64,000 bases of DNA from Streptomyces sp. CB02058 (GTDB lineage: Bacteria > Actinomycetota > Actinomycetes > Streptomycetales > Streptomycetaceae): contig NZ_LIPG01000002.1 in assembly GCF_001905505.1 (NCBI RefSeq), forward strand, positions 62,001-126,000, read 5' to 3'. The notes under the pieces were generated by a model, which saw only the letters and a program-made list of their open reading frames with translations, had not been told where the DNA came from and searched no databases. Of the stretch, positions 8,284 to 15,500 are shown piece by piece. Made by a program: the position numbers and the translations under genes. Numbering within the stretch: the stretch's first letter is position 1; each line of letters starts with the position of its first letter.

Positions 8284-9695
8284 CCTATCCCCCGAGCGGC
8301 CCCGGCCCCCGGCAGGACGGCTACGACGACGGCGTGCCCTACGGCGCGCCCCTGTCCGCACGGCCCGGCCCCTTCACCTCGGAACCCTCCGCGGCGGACC
8401 CGTTCACGGCGGGCCCCCTGACGGCGGACCCGTTCACCGCGGACGCCTTCACGACCGGTCGTTCCGCCCCGGCCGGTCACTCCGTCCCGCCCCAGGCGCC
8501 GTACCCGGGGCAGGCGCCGACGGCCCCCGGTGCGGCCGACAAGGAGCCCGCCGAGGCCCCCGCGCCCCGTGCCAAGGCCGGCCGGGACCGCTACCTCGAC
8601 CTGCTCAGGGCCGTGGCCCTGGTCCGAGTCGTCTTCTTCCACCTCTTCGGGTGGGGCTGGCTGACCATCCTCTTCCCCTCCATGGGTGTCATGTTCGCCC
8701 TGGCGGGGTCGCTGATGGCCCGCTCGCTGTCGCGGCCGGCGGGAAGCGTCATCCGCGGCAGGCTGCGCAGGCTGCTCCCGCCGATGTGGGCGTTCGCGCT
8801 GGTCGTCCTGCCGATGATGTTCGCGCTGAGCTGGAAGCCCGTCCGTGAGGAGGGGCTGTGGTGGTTCATCAAGCTCGGCAGTTATGTCCTCCCGCTCGGC
8901 TCCCCGCCGTACCCGGAGGAGATCGGCTCGCCGGGCGGGTGGCTGGAGCTGACCTGGGCCGACCAGGCGGCGGGGCCGCTCTGGTACCTCCGGGCCTACC
9001 TCTGGTTCGTGCTCGCGTCACCCCTGCTCCTCAAGGCGTTCCGCAGGCTCCCGTGGGTCACGCTGCTCGCTCCGATCGGTCTGACCGCCGTGATCGGCAC
9101 CGGCCTGGTGACGGTCCCCGGCACCCTCGGCGAGGGGCTCGTGGACTTCGCCGTGTTCGGGTCCTGCTGGATCCTGGGCTTCGCCCACAACGACGGCCTC
9201 CTGAAGGAGATCCCGCGCTATCTGGCGGTCTCGTCCGCCGCGATCGTCATGGGATTCGGCCTGTGGTGGGCGTCCGGGCACCTCACCGAGGAGGGCTGGA
9301 ACCTCGACGAGATCCCGCTCGCCCAGGCCACCTGGTCCCTCGGCTTCTGCGCGATCCTCCTCGTGTACGCACCCTCCTGGCAGAAGCTGCCGGGCCGGTT
9401 CGCCGCCTGGGACAGCCTGGTCACCCTGGCCAACAACAGGGCCGTGACGATCTATCTGTGGCACAACCTGCTGCTGATGGCCGCCGCGCACCTCGTCGAG
9501 GGCCTCTGGTCCATCCCCTGGTTCGGCGACACCTTCGACACGTACATCGAGAAGTCGTACGAGGGGCTCGTCCTGATCGCGATCTGGCCGCTGCTCGGGC
9601 TCGCGATCCTGGCGTTCGGCTGGGTCGAGGACGTCGCCGCCAAGCGCCGTCCACGGCTGTGGCCGAACGGCGCGGACCGGCGGCGCCGCGCCTGA
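8280..9695 (+). CDS. Acyltransferase 3 family membrane protein
   Basis: A 471-residue protein starting at GTG 8280, which overlaps the preceding stop (GTGA). The first 100 residues are Pro/Ala/Thr-rich and disordered. From residue about 102 the acyltransferase-3 pattern starts (RYLDLLRAVALVRVVFFH), with the conserved His in the first helix, and about ten membrane helices follow. Members move acetyl or other acyl groups across the membrane to decorate sugars. Translational overlap with the matB-like gene suggests that it modifies the same polymer; this is inference. Confidence 0.85.
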   Translation: MTYPPSGPGPRQDGYDDGVPYGAPLSARPGPFTSEPSAADPFTAGPLTADPFTADAFTTGRSAPAGHSVPPQAPYPGQAPTAPGAADKEPAEAPAPRAKAGRDRYLDLLRAVALVRVVFFHLFGWGWLTILFPSMGVMFALAGSLMARSLSRPAGSVIRGRLRRLLPPMWAFALVVLPMMFALSWKPVREEGLWWFIKLGSYVLPLGSPPYPEEIGSPGGWLELTWADQAAGPLWYLRAYLWFVLASPLLLKAFRRLPWVTLLAPIGLTAVIGTGLVTVPGTLGEGLVDFAVFGSCWILGFAHNDGLLKEIPRYLAVSSAAIVMGFGLWWASGHLTEEGWNLDEIPLAQATWSLGFCAILLVYAPSWQKLPGRFAAWDSLVTLANNRAVTIYLWHNLLLMAAAHLVEGLWSIPWFGDTFDTYIEKSYEGLVLIAIWPLLGLAILAFGWVEDVAAKRRPRLWPNGADRRRRA

Positions 9696-9704
9696 CACGG
9701 GCCA

Positions 9705-9735
9705 GGGGTGCGGTGGGCCCGGCTCACCGCACCCC
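9705..9735 (+). terminator. Terminator after the polysaccharide operon
   Basis: A perfect 11-bp stem, GGGGTGCGGTG (9705-9715) with CACCGCACCCC (9725-9735), with a 9-nt loop, placed 9 nt after the acyltransferase stop. Confidence 0.65.
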
Positions 9736-9846
9736 CGGGCACCGAGTGAGAGCAAGGTTGCGCACCGGTCACCTCACGGCACCGCACCGAAACGCGGACT
9801 CCCTAGCGTCGGGATCACAACACCCCGACCCCTGTGGAGGCGCGTG

Positions 9847-11178
9847 ATGGCCGGTCGTTGGATCGAGCAGTGGGAGCCGGAGGACGAGACCTTCTGGCGA
9901 GAGAAGGGCGAGAAGGTCGCCCGGAGGAACCTGTGGTTCTCCGTGCTCTCGGAGCACATCGGGTTCTCGATCTGGTCCCTGTGGTCCGTCATGGTGCTGT
10001 TCATGGGGCCTGAGTACGGGGTCGACCCGGCGGGGAAGTTCTTCCTGATCTCCACGGCCACCCTGGTCGGCGCGATCGTGCGGGTGCCCTACACCTTCGC
10101 GGTCGCCATCTTCGGAGGACGCAACTGGACCATCTTCAGCGCGCTGTCGCTCCTGGTGCCGACCGTCGCGGCCTTCTGGGTGATGGAGCCCGGTACCTCC
10201 TACACCACCTTCGTCGTCGTCGCCGCGCTCACCGGTATCGGGGGCGGCAACTTCGCCTCCTCGATGACGAACATCAACGCCTTCTTCCCGCTGCGCAAGA
10301 AGGGCTGGGCCCTCGGGCTCAACGCGGGCGGCGGCAACATCGGTGTCCCGGTCGTCCAGCTCATCGGCCTGCTGGTGATCGGCACGGCCGGCGCCGCGCA
10401 CCCGAGGATCGTGCTCGGTGTGTACCTGCCCCTGATCATCGTCGCCGCGCTGGGCGCCGCGCTGAAGATGGACAACCTCCGGCCCATCCAGAACGACACG
10501 GGGGCGGCGCTCCAGGCCGTGCGCGAGCCGCACACCTGGATCATGGCGGTGCTCTACATCGGCACCTTCGGCTCGTTCATCGGCTACAGCTTCGCCTTCG
10601 GGCTCGTCCTGCAGACCCAGTTCGGCCGGACCCCGCTGCAGGCGGCGTCGCTCACCTTCATCGGCCCGCTGCTCGGCTCCCTGATCCGGCCCGCGGGCGG
10701 CTGGCTCGCCGACCGCTACGGCGGCGCCCGGATCACCCTCGGGACCTTCGCGGCCATGGCGGCGGCGACCGGTGTGGTCGTCTACGCCTCCGGCATCGAG
10801 TCGCTGCCGGTCTTCCTCGTCGGCTTCATCGCGCTGTTCGTGCTCACAGGGCTGGGCAACGGCTCGACGTTCAAGATGATCCCGGGCATCTTCCACGCCC
10901 AGGGCCTCAGCAGGGGAATGAGCGGCGAGGAGGCGGCGGCGTACGGCCGGCGGCTCTCCGGCGCGGCCATGGGGCTCATCGGGGCGATCGGAGCCCTGGG
11001 CGGTCTCGCGATCAACCTGGCCTTCCGCCAGTCCTTCGCGACCTCGGGCGCCGGGACCGCCGCCTTCTGGTGCTTCCTCGGCTTCTACGCCGTCTGCTTC
11101 ACCCTGACCTGGGCGGTATACCTTCGCCGCTCCGAAGCGGTGGCCGCGAAGCCCCAGCTCAGCTACGCCGAGGTGTGA
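9847..11178 (+). CDS. narK: NarK-type nitrate/nitrite transporter
   Basis: A 443-residue MFS transporter of the nitrate/nitrite porter family. It has twelve hydrophobic segments and the family's glycine-rich signatures, GIGGGNFASSMTNI in helix 5 and GLGNGSTFKMIP in the second half, where nitrate-binding helices carry such NxG runs. The ATG at 9847 is preferred over GTG at 9844 because GGAGG at 9836-9840 is then 6 nt away. The regulator gene nnaR lies downstream on the same strand, so the pair probably serves nitrate and nitrite assimilation or nitrite export. Confidence 0.9.
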   Translation: MAGRWIEQWEPEDETFWREKGEKVARRNLWFSVLSEHIGFSIWSLWSVMVLFMGPEYGVDPAGKFFLISTATLVGAIVRVPYTFAVAIFGGRNWTIFSALSLLVPTVAAFWVMEPGTSYTTFVVVAALTGIGGGNFASSMTNINAFFPLRKKGWALGLNAGGGNIGVPVVQLIGLLVIGTAGAAHPRIVLGVYLPLIIVAALGAALKMDNLRPIQNDTGAALQAVREPHTWIMAVLYIGTFGSFIGYSFAFGLVLQTQFGRTPLQAASLTFIGPLLGSLIRPAGGWLADRYGGARITLGTFAAMAAATGVVVYASGIESLPVFLVGFIALFVLTGLGNGSTFKMIPGIFHAQGLSRGMSGEEAAAYGRRLSGAAMGLIGAIGALGGLAINLAFRQSFATSGAGTAAFWCFLGFYAVCFTLTWAVYLRRSEAVAAKPQLSYAEV

Positions 11179-11203
11179 GGATGGCCGTAGCGCGTCGCAC
11201 GAC

Positions 11204-11241
11204 GTAACGGGTGGGAAATACAGGAGAACCGAGACTGTCAC
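11204..11241 (+). promoter_or_regulatory. Candidate GlnR box upstream of nnaR
   Basis: GTAAC (11204-11208), six bases, GAAAT (11215-11219), six bases, GAACC (11226), six bases, GTCAC (11237-11241). The first pair fits the actinobacterial GlnR half-sites (GTnAC-n6-GAAAC) well; the second pair is degenerate but keeps the 11-bp rhythm. nnaR is a known GlnR target in S. coelicolor. Confidence 0.55.
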
Positions 11242-11260
11242 GCAGGGTTGACAGTCTCGG
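11229..11260 (+). terminator. Perfect inverted repeat between narK and nnaR
   Basis: CCGAGACTGTCA (11229-11240) and TGACAGTCTCGG (11249-11260) form a 12-bp perfect stem with an 8-nt loop. It could end the narK message or act in the nnaR leader; its left arm overlaps the candidate GlnR box. No U-run follows. Confidence 0.55.
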
Positions 11261-11306
11261 TCCTTCGCATCATCGAGCAACAGCGGGACGAGAGCCGGGT
11301 ATCGCC

Positions 11307-12452
11307 ATGCACGTCGACGACGCACAGCACGGACCCCTCGCGGGCTTCACGGTCGGGGTGACCGCGGCCCGTCGCGCGGAGGAGCTGGGGACGCTCCTCA
11401 CGCGCCGGGGGGCCGCGGTTCTGCATGCGCCCGCGCTGCGGATCGTGCCTCTCGCGGACGACAGCGAGCTCCTGGCCGCCACCAAGGAGCTGATCGACAA
11501 CGCCCCCGACGTCGTGATCGCCACCACCGCCATCGGCTTCCGGGGATGGGTGGAGGCGGCCGACGGCTGGGGCATCGGTGACGGGCTCCTGGACCGGCTG
11601 CGCGGCATCGAGCTGCTGGCCAGGGGACCCAAGGTCAAGGGCGCCATCCGGGCGGCCGGGCTCACCGAGGCGTGGTCGCCGCAGTCCGAGTCGATGGCCG
11701 AGGTCCTGGACCGGCTGCTCGGCGAGGGGGTGGCGGGCCGCAGGATCGCCCTCCAGCTGCACGGCGAACCGCTGCCGGGCTTCGTCGAGTCGCTCCGCGC
11801 CGCGGGTGCCGAGGTCGTCGGCGTACCCGTCTACCGGTGGATGCCCCCCGAGGACATCGCGCCGCTGGACCGCATGCTCGACGCCACGGCTTCCCGGAGC
11901 CTGGACGCGGTCACCTTCACCAGCGCGCCCGCCGCCGCCTCCTACCTGAACCGGGCCGAGGCCCGCGGCATGCTCCCCGAGGTGCTCTCCGCGCTCGGCC
12001 ACGACGTCCTGACCGCGTGCGTCGGACCGGTCACCGCGCTGCCGCTCCAGGCCAGGGGCATCGACACCGTCCAGCCGGAGCGCTTCCGGCTCGGCCCGCT
12101 CGTCCAGGTGCTCTGCGCCCAGCTGCCCGCACGGGCGCGCACGCTCCCCGTCGCCGGACACGTGGTCGAGATCCGCGGCCACGCGGTGCTGGTCGACGGC
12201 GCCCTGCGCCCGGTGCCCCCGGCGGGCATGGCACTCCTGCACACCCTGGCCCGCAGGCCGGGCTGGGTGGTCTCCCGCGCCGACCTGCTGAGGGCGCTGC
12301 CCGGCAGCGGGACCGACGAGCACGCCGTGGAGACGGCGATGGCCCGGCTGCGTACGGCGCTGGGGGTGCCCAGGCTGATCCAGACGGTCGTCAAGCGCGG
12401 CTACCGGCTGGCGCTCGACCCCGCGGCGGACACCAAGTACGACGGTTCCTGA
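11307..12452 (+). CDS. nnaR: NnaR-like regulator: uroporphyrinogen-III synthase domain with DNA-binding C-terminus
   Basis: A 381-residue fusion. Residues about 10-265 form a HemD-like (uroporphyrinogen-III synthase) fold, with GFTVGVTAARRAEELGTLL at the start and the TFTSAPAAASYL stretch mid-domain. Residues about 285-375 are an OmpR-type winged helix (LVDGALRPVPPAGMALL then the recognition-helix region ETAMARLRTALG and VVKRGYRLAL). This architecture and the narK neighbour match S. coelicolor NnaR, a GlnR-controlled activator of nitrate/nitrite assimilation. Whether the HemD half keeps enzyme activity cannot be judged. The ATG at 11307 begins the conserved domain; the longer frame upstream would run through the hairpin and GlnR box. 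Confidence 0.87.
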   Translation: MHVDDAQHGPLAGFTVGVTAARRAEELGTLLTRRGAAVLHAPALRIVPLADDSELLAATKELIDNAPDVVIATTAIGFRGWVEAADGWGIGDGLLDRLRGIELLARGPKVKGAIRAAGLTEAWSPQSESMAEVLDRLLGEGVAGRRIALQLHGEPLPGFVESLRAAGAEVVGVPVYRWMPPEDIAPLDRMLDATASRSLDAVTFTSAPAAASYLNRAEARGMLPEVLSALGHDVLTACVGPVTALPLQARGIDTVQPERFRLGPLVQVLCAQLPARARTLPVAGHVVEIRGHAVLVDGALRPVPPAGMALLHTLARRPGWVVSRADLLRALPGSGTDEHAVETAMARLRTALGVPRLIQTVVKRGYRLALDPAADTKYDGS

Positions 12453-12472
12453 GGGGCCGATAGCGTGCGGGG

Positions 12473-13036
12473 ATGATCTCCGAGAGCCATTCCCTGAGCG
12501 ACGGCGTCCGGCTGCGGCCCGTCACCCTCGACGACGCCGCGTCCTTCGCCGAGGCCCTGACCCGCAGCCGCGCGTACATGCGCCCCTGGGAGCCCGTGCG
12601 CCCCGAGGCCTTCTACACCCCGGACGGCCAGGTCCAGCGGCTGACCGGGCTGCTGGCCGACCGGGACGCGGGGCGTGCGATGCCCTGGGCGCTGGCCGAC
12701 GACGAGGACCGGGTCGTGGGGGCGATGACCCTCGCCTCCATCGAGCGGGGACCGTTCCGCAACGCCCGGCTCGGCTACTGGATCGACGTCGGCCACGCGG
12801 GCCGGGGCCTGGCCACGGCCGCGGTCGTCCGGGTCTGCGAGCTGGCGCGCGACGGGCTCGGGCTGCACCGCGTCGAGGCCGGGACGGTGCTGGACAACGC
12901 GGCCTCCCAGCGGGTGCTGGCCAAGGCCGGATTCGAGCTGTACGGCACGGCGCCGCGCTATCTCCACATCGACGGCGCCTGGCAGGACCACCGGATGTTC
13001 CAGCGCATCCTGCACGACGGCCTTCCGCAGCGCTGA
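12473..13036 (+). CDS. GNAT acetyltransferase, RimJ/RimL type
   Basis: A 187-residue N-acetyltransferase. It starts with the RLRPVTLDDAASF motif of the RimJ/RimL group, then GYWIDVGHAGRGLATAAV for acetyl-CoA binding (the Q/RxxGxG/A loop as HAGRGLA) and the NAASQRVLAKAGFELYG signature. The substrate, a protein N-terminus or a small amine, is not predictable. TAGCGT (12461-12466) lies 6 nt before the ATG, so the message may be leaderless and independent of nnaR, which ends 20 nt upstream. Confidence 0.87.
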   Translation: MISESHSLSDGVRLRPVTLDDAASFAEALTRSRAYMRPWEPVRPEAFYTPDGQVQRLTGLLADRDAGRAMPWALADDEDRVVGAMTLASIERGPFRNARLGYWIDVGHAGRGLATAAVVRVCELARDGLGLHRVEAGTVLDNAASQRVLAKAGFELYGTAPRYLHIDGAWQDHRMFQRILHDGLPQR

Positions 13037-13162
13037 CCGGCGCCCGCCGGGAGCGCCGTCGGCCGGGTGGGCGGGAGGGGTTCCGGGCGGGGTCGGATGC
13101 GGGCACTCTGGGAGTGACGGGGGTGACTCCCCACAGCCGAACCCCGAGGCGGTGACAGGCTC

Positions 13163-13753
13163 ATGGCGGCGGGCACGGGCGCGTACGGCCGGCGGTTCGA
13201 CTCCGGTCGGATCTGCCTGGACCTGGTGGCGACAGGGGCGGGGCCCCCGGGCGGGTGCGAGCAATTGGACCGCCCCGCGCGCCTCGCCGAGTGGCTGGTG
13301 GCCTCCCGGCTCGTCCCGCGCGGGACCCCGCTGGCCGCCGTGGACGAGACCTGGCCGGCGCGCTTCCGGCAGCTGCGTACGTGCATCGACCGGCTGATGA
13401 CGGCTCAGCTGTCCGGTGGCAGCGCCGACAGCGCCCTGGACCGGATCAACGCCCTTGCGGCGGGACCGACTCCGGGGCTGCGCGCCGTGCGGGACCAGGG
13501 CGGTGTGCTCGTACGGGTGCTGAGCGCCGACCCGGGGTGCGGGGCGCTGCTCGCGGTGGTGGCCCGGGACGCGGTGGACCTGCTGACGGACCCGGTGGCG
13601 CGGGCGGGGCTGCGCCGGTGCGAGGGCGACGCCTGCGGGCGGCTCTATCTGGACACGTCCCGGGGCCGGCGGCGGCGCTGGTGCTCCAGCGAGGTCTGCG
13701 GCAACCGGGAGCGGGTGGCGAGGCACCGGCGCCGGGCACGGGCCATGTCGTAG
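13163..13753 (+). CDS. CGNR zinc-finger protein
   Basis: A 196-residue protein of the ABATE/CGNR family of putative stress-responsive transcription regulators. The N-terminal ABATE-like region (residues 1-140) includes the GRICLDLVATG start. The C-terminal zinc ribbon has Cys in RRCEGDACGRLYLD and in WCSSEVCGNRERV, ending with the basic HRRRARA helix that gives the family its name. The target is unknown. It lies upstream of the sigma factor gene with a repeat-rich gap between them. Confidence 0.87.
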   Translation: MAAGTGAYGRRFDSGRICLDLVATGAGPPGGCEQLDRPARLAEWLVASRLVPRGTPLAAVDETWPARFRQLRTCIDRLMTAQLSGGSADSALDRINALAAGPTPGLRAVRDQGGVLVRVLSADPGCGALLAVVARDAVDLLTDPVARAGLRRCEGDACGRLYLDTSRGRRRRWCSSEVCGNRERVARHRRRARAMS

Positions 13754-13839
13754 CACCTCTCGGCCGGCAGGAGACACGTCGTGGCGCCCCTCGGCCGGGC
13801 AGTGGCGGCGCACGTCGTGGCGCCGCTTTCCGGCCGAAA
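13747..13839. repeat. Degenerate direct repeats upstream of the ECF sigma gene
   Basis: Three related copies of GTCGTGGCGCCnCTCGGCCGG begin at 13747, 13778 and 13814. The first overlaps the stop codon of the CGNR gene. Copies differ at several positions and the spacing is irregular (31 and 36 bp). Confidence 0.6.
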
Positions 13840-13941
13840 CCCCCTGTCCCGAAAGAAAGTTGCGCGCCGGCTGAATGAACCGGTCCCCGTTCCCGTACCG
13901 ATGGGCACAGAGCTCGACAGGGTCTCGACCGGGAGGTTCGG

Positions 13942-14529
13942 GTGCGCAAGGATGCGGCCGTGGCCGATGACCGTCCGCACAGGGCTCGACATCGCAGTGC
14001 ACCGCGCCGCCCGCCCTCGGACGTCCCCGACGAGGAGCTGATGCGGGCGCTCTACCGCGAGCATGCCGGGCCGCTGCTCGGCTACGTGCTCCGGCTCGTC
14101 GCGGGCGACCGCCAGCGGGCTGAGGACGTGGTGCAGGAGACGCTCATCCGTGCCTGGAAGAACGCCGGTTCGCTCAACCGGGCCACCGGCTCCGTCCGCC
14201 CCTGGCTGGTGACGGTCGCCCGGCGCATCGTCATCGACGGCCACCGCAGCCGGCAGGCCCGGCCCCGCGAGGTCGATCCGTCGCCGCTGGAGGTCATTCC
14301 CGCGGAGGACGAGATCGACAAGGCGTTGTGGCTGATGACGCTCTCGGACGCACTCGACGATTTGACCCCGGCCCACCGGGAAGCATTGGTCGAGACCTAC
14401 TTCAAGGGCCGTACGGTCAACGAGGCCGCCGAGATCCTCGGCGTACCCAGCGGGACCGTGCGGTCCCGGGTCTTCTACGCACTGCGCTCGATGAAGCTCG
14501 CACTGGAGGAGAGGGGGATCACGGCATGA
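13942..14529 (+). CDS. sigU: ECF RNA polymerase sigma factor, SigU-like
   Basis: A 195-residue ECF sigma factor. Region 2 spans about residues 33-100 (LYREHAGPLLGYVLRL, then DVVQETLIRAW and RPWLVTVARRIVIDGHR), and region 4 about 130-185 (LDDLTPAHREALVETYF, then NEAAEILGVPSGTVRSRVFYAL). GTG at 13942 is supported by GGGAGG at 13931-13936. The 4-nt overlap (ATGA) with a zinc anti-sigma gene is the standard regulator pair. Position in the Streptomyces core (between narK/nnaR and helD/malic enzyme) matches sigU, linked to secretion and differentiation in S. coelicolor; that assignment is from synteny. Confidence 0.88.
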   Translation: MRKDAAVADDRPHRARHRSAPRRPPSDVPDEELMRALYREHAGPLLGYVLRLVAGDRQRAEDVVQETLIRAWKNAGSLNRATGSVRPWLVTVARRIVIDGHRSRQARPREVDPSPLEVIPAEDEIDKALWLMTLSDALDDLTPAHREALVETYFKGRTVNEAAEILGVPSGTVRSRVFYALRSMKLALEERGITA

Positions 14530-15416
14530 GCGACCAGGAATGGCAGCCCTTCGGGCCCAGGCCGACCGGCCACCGGGGACCCTCCGGCCCTCCGGGGCCC
14601 GGCCACCGGGGACCCTCCGGCCCTCCGGACGACCCCTTCGCGCCCTCCGGCGAGGACGCGGGGCACGACGCCGCGGGCGCCTACGCGCTGGGCATCCTCG
14701 ACGACGCCGACGCGAGCGCCTTCGAAGCGCATCTGGCCGGCTGCGCCAAGTGCGCCGCCGACCTCGACGCGTTCGCCGGGATGGAGCCCATGCTGGCCAT
14801 GCTCGCCGAGGCGCCGGCCGCCGTCCCGGGCGCACGCCCCGTACCGCACGTTCCCGAGCGCCCCGCGCCCCGGCTGCTGGACGGGCTGGTCGACGAGGTC
14901 GCGCGGAAGCGTTCGCAGCGCCTCAGGCGCGCCCGCTGGCTGATCGCGGCGGCGGCCGTCCTCGTGATCGGCGGCCCGGTGGTGGCGGTCACCGCCACCG
15001 CGGGGGAGGACTCCCGCGGACAGGTGGAGGCGGCCGATCCGCACCCCACGAGCCCCGCCGAGGACGCCTTCTTCCACCACATGCCGGAGAAGCTCCGGGC
15101 GAGCGATCCCGTCACCCGGGTCGACGCCACGGTCGGCATGGAGCCGAAGGCCTGGGGCACCCACACGGTCCTGGAGCTGAAGAACGTCAAGGGCCCGCAG
15201 AAGTGCAGCCTCGTCGCCGTGTCCCGGACCGGTGAGGAGGAGGTCGTCACCTCCTGGTCCGTGCCGAAATGGGGGTACGGCATCGAGGACTCCGCCCACG
15301 CGAGCGCGCGGAACCCGCTGTACGTGCACGGGGGCGCCGCGATGGCGCGCGCGGACATCGACCACTTCGAGGTGCGCACCTTCGACGGCGAGCGGCTCGT
15401 GGAGATCGACGCGTAA
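14526..15416 (+). CDS. Zinc-binding anti-sigma factor, RsuA-like
   Basis: A 296-residue membrane anti-sigma factor. The ZAS motif HLAGCAKCAADL (His-x3-Cys-x2-Cys) sits near residue 72 in the cytoplasmic part, one membrane helix follows (WLIAAAAVLVIGGPVVAV, near residue 140), and about 140 residues lie outside. The start ATG overlaps the sigma stop codon. Near the N-terminus an exact 30-nt repeat (14566-14595 and 14599-14628) duplicates a GHRGPSGPP unit in frame. The protein should hold the sigma factor at the membrane until an extracellular signal releases it. Confidence 0.88.
   Translation: MSDQEWQPFGPRPTGHRGPSGPPGPGHRGPSGPPDDPFAPSGEDAGHDAAGAYALGILDDADASAFEAHLAGCAKCAADLDAFAGMEPMLAMLAEAPAAVPGARPVPHVPERPAPRLLDGLVDEVARKRSQRLRRARWLIAAAAVLVIGGPVVAVTATAGEDSRGQVEAADPHPTSPAEDAFFHHMPEKLRASDPVTRVDATVGMEPKAWGTHTVLELKNVKGPQKCSLVAVSRTGEEEVVTSWSVPKWGYGIEDSAHASARNPLYVHGGAAMARADIDHFEVRTFDGERLVEIDA
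14566..14628. repeat. In-frame 30-nt direct repeat in the anti-sigma gene
   Basis: Two identical 30-nt copies with 33-nt periodicity encode two GHRGPSGPP units. The period is a multiple of three, so copy number can change without breaking the frame. Confidence 0.85.
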
Positions 15417-15500
15417 ACGCAACCACGGCCACAGGTGCGCTGCGGCCCCCCTTTCGCGTACGGTTGACGGCTGCCCAGTGCACGTCAGAAGGGGGCCTCG

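Noticed and set aside
9751..9800. GlnR box upstream of narK
   Set aside because: GTCAC and GAAAC are present but the 11-bp rhythm is off by one and the second half-site is poor.
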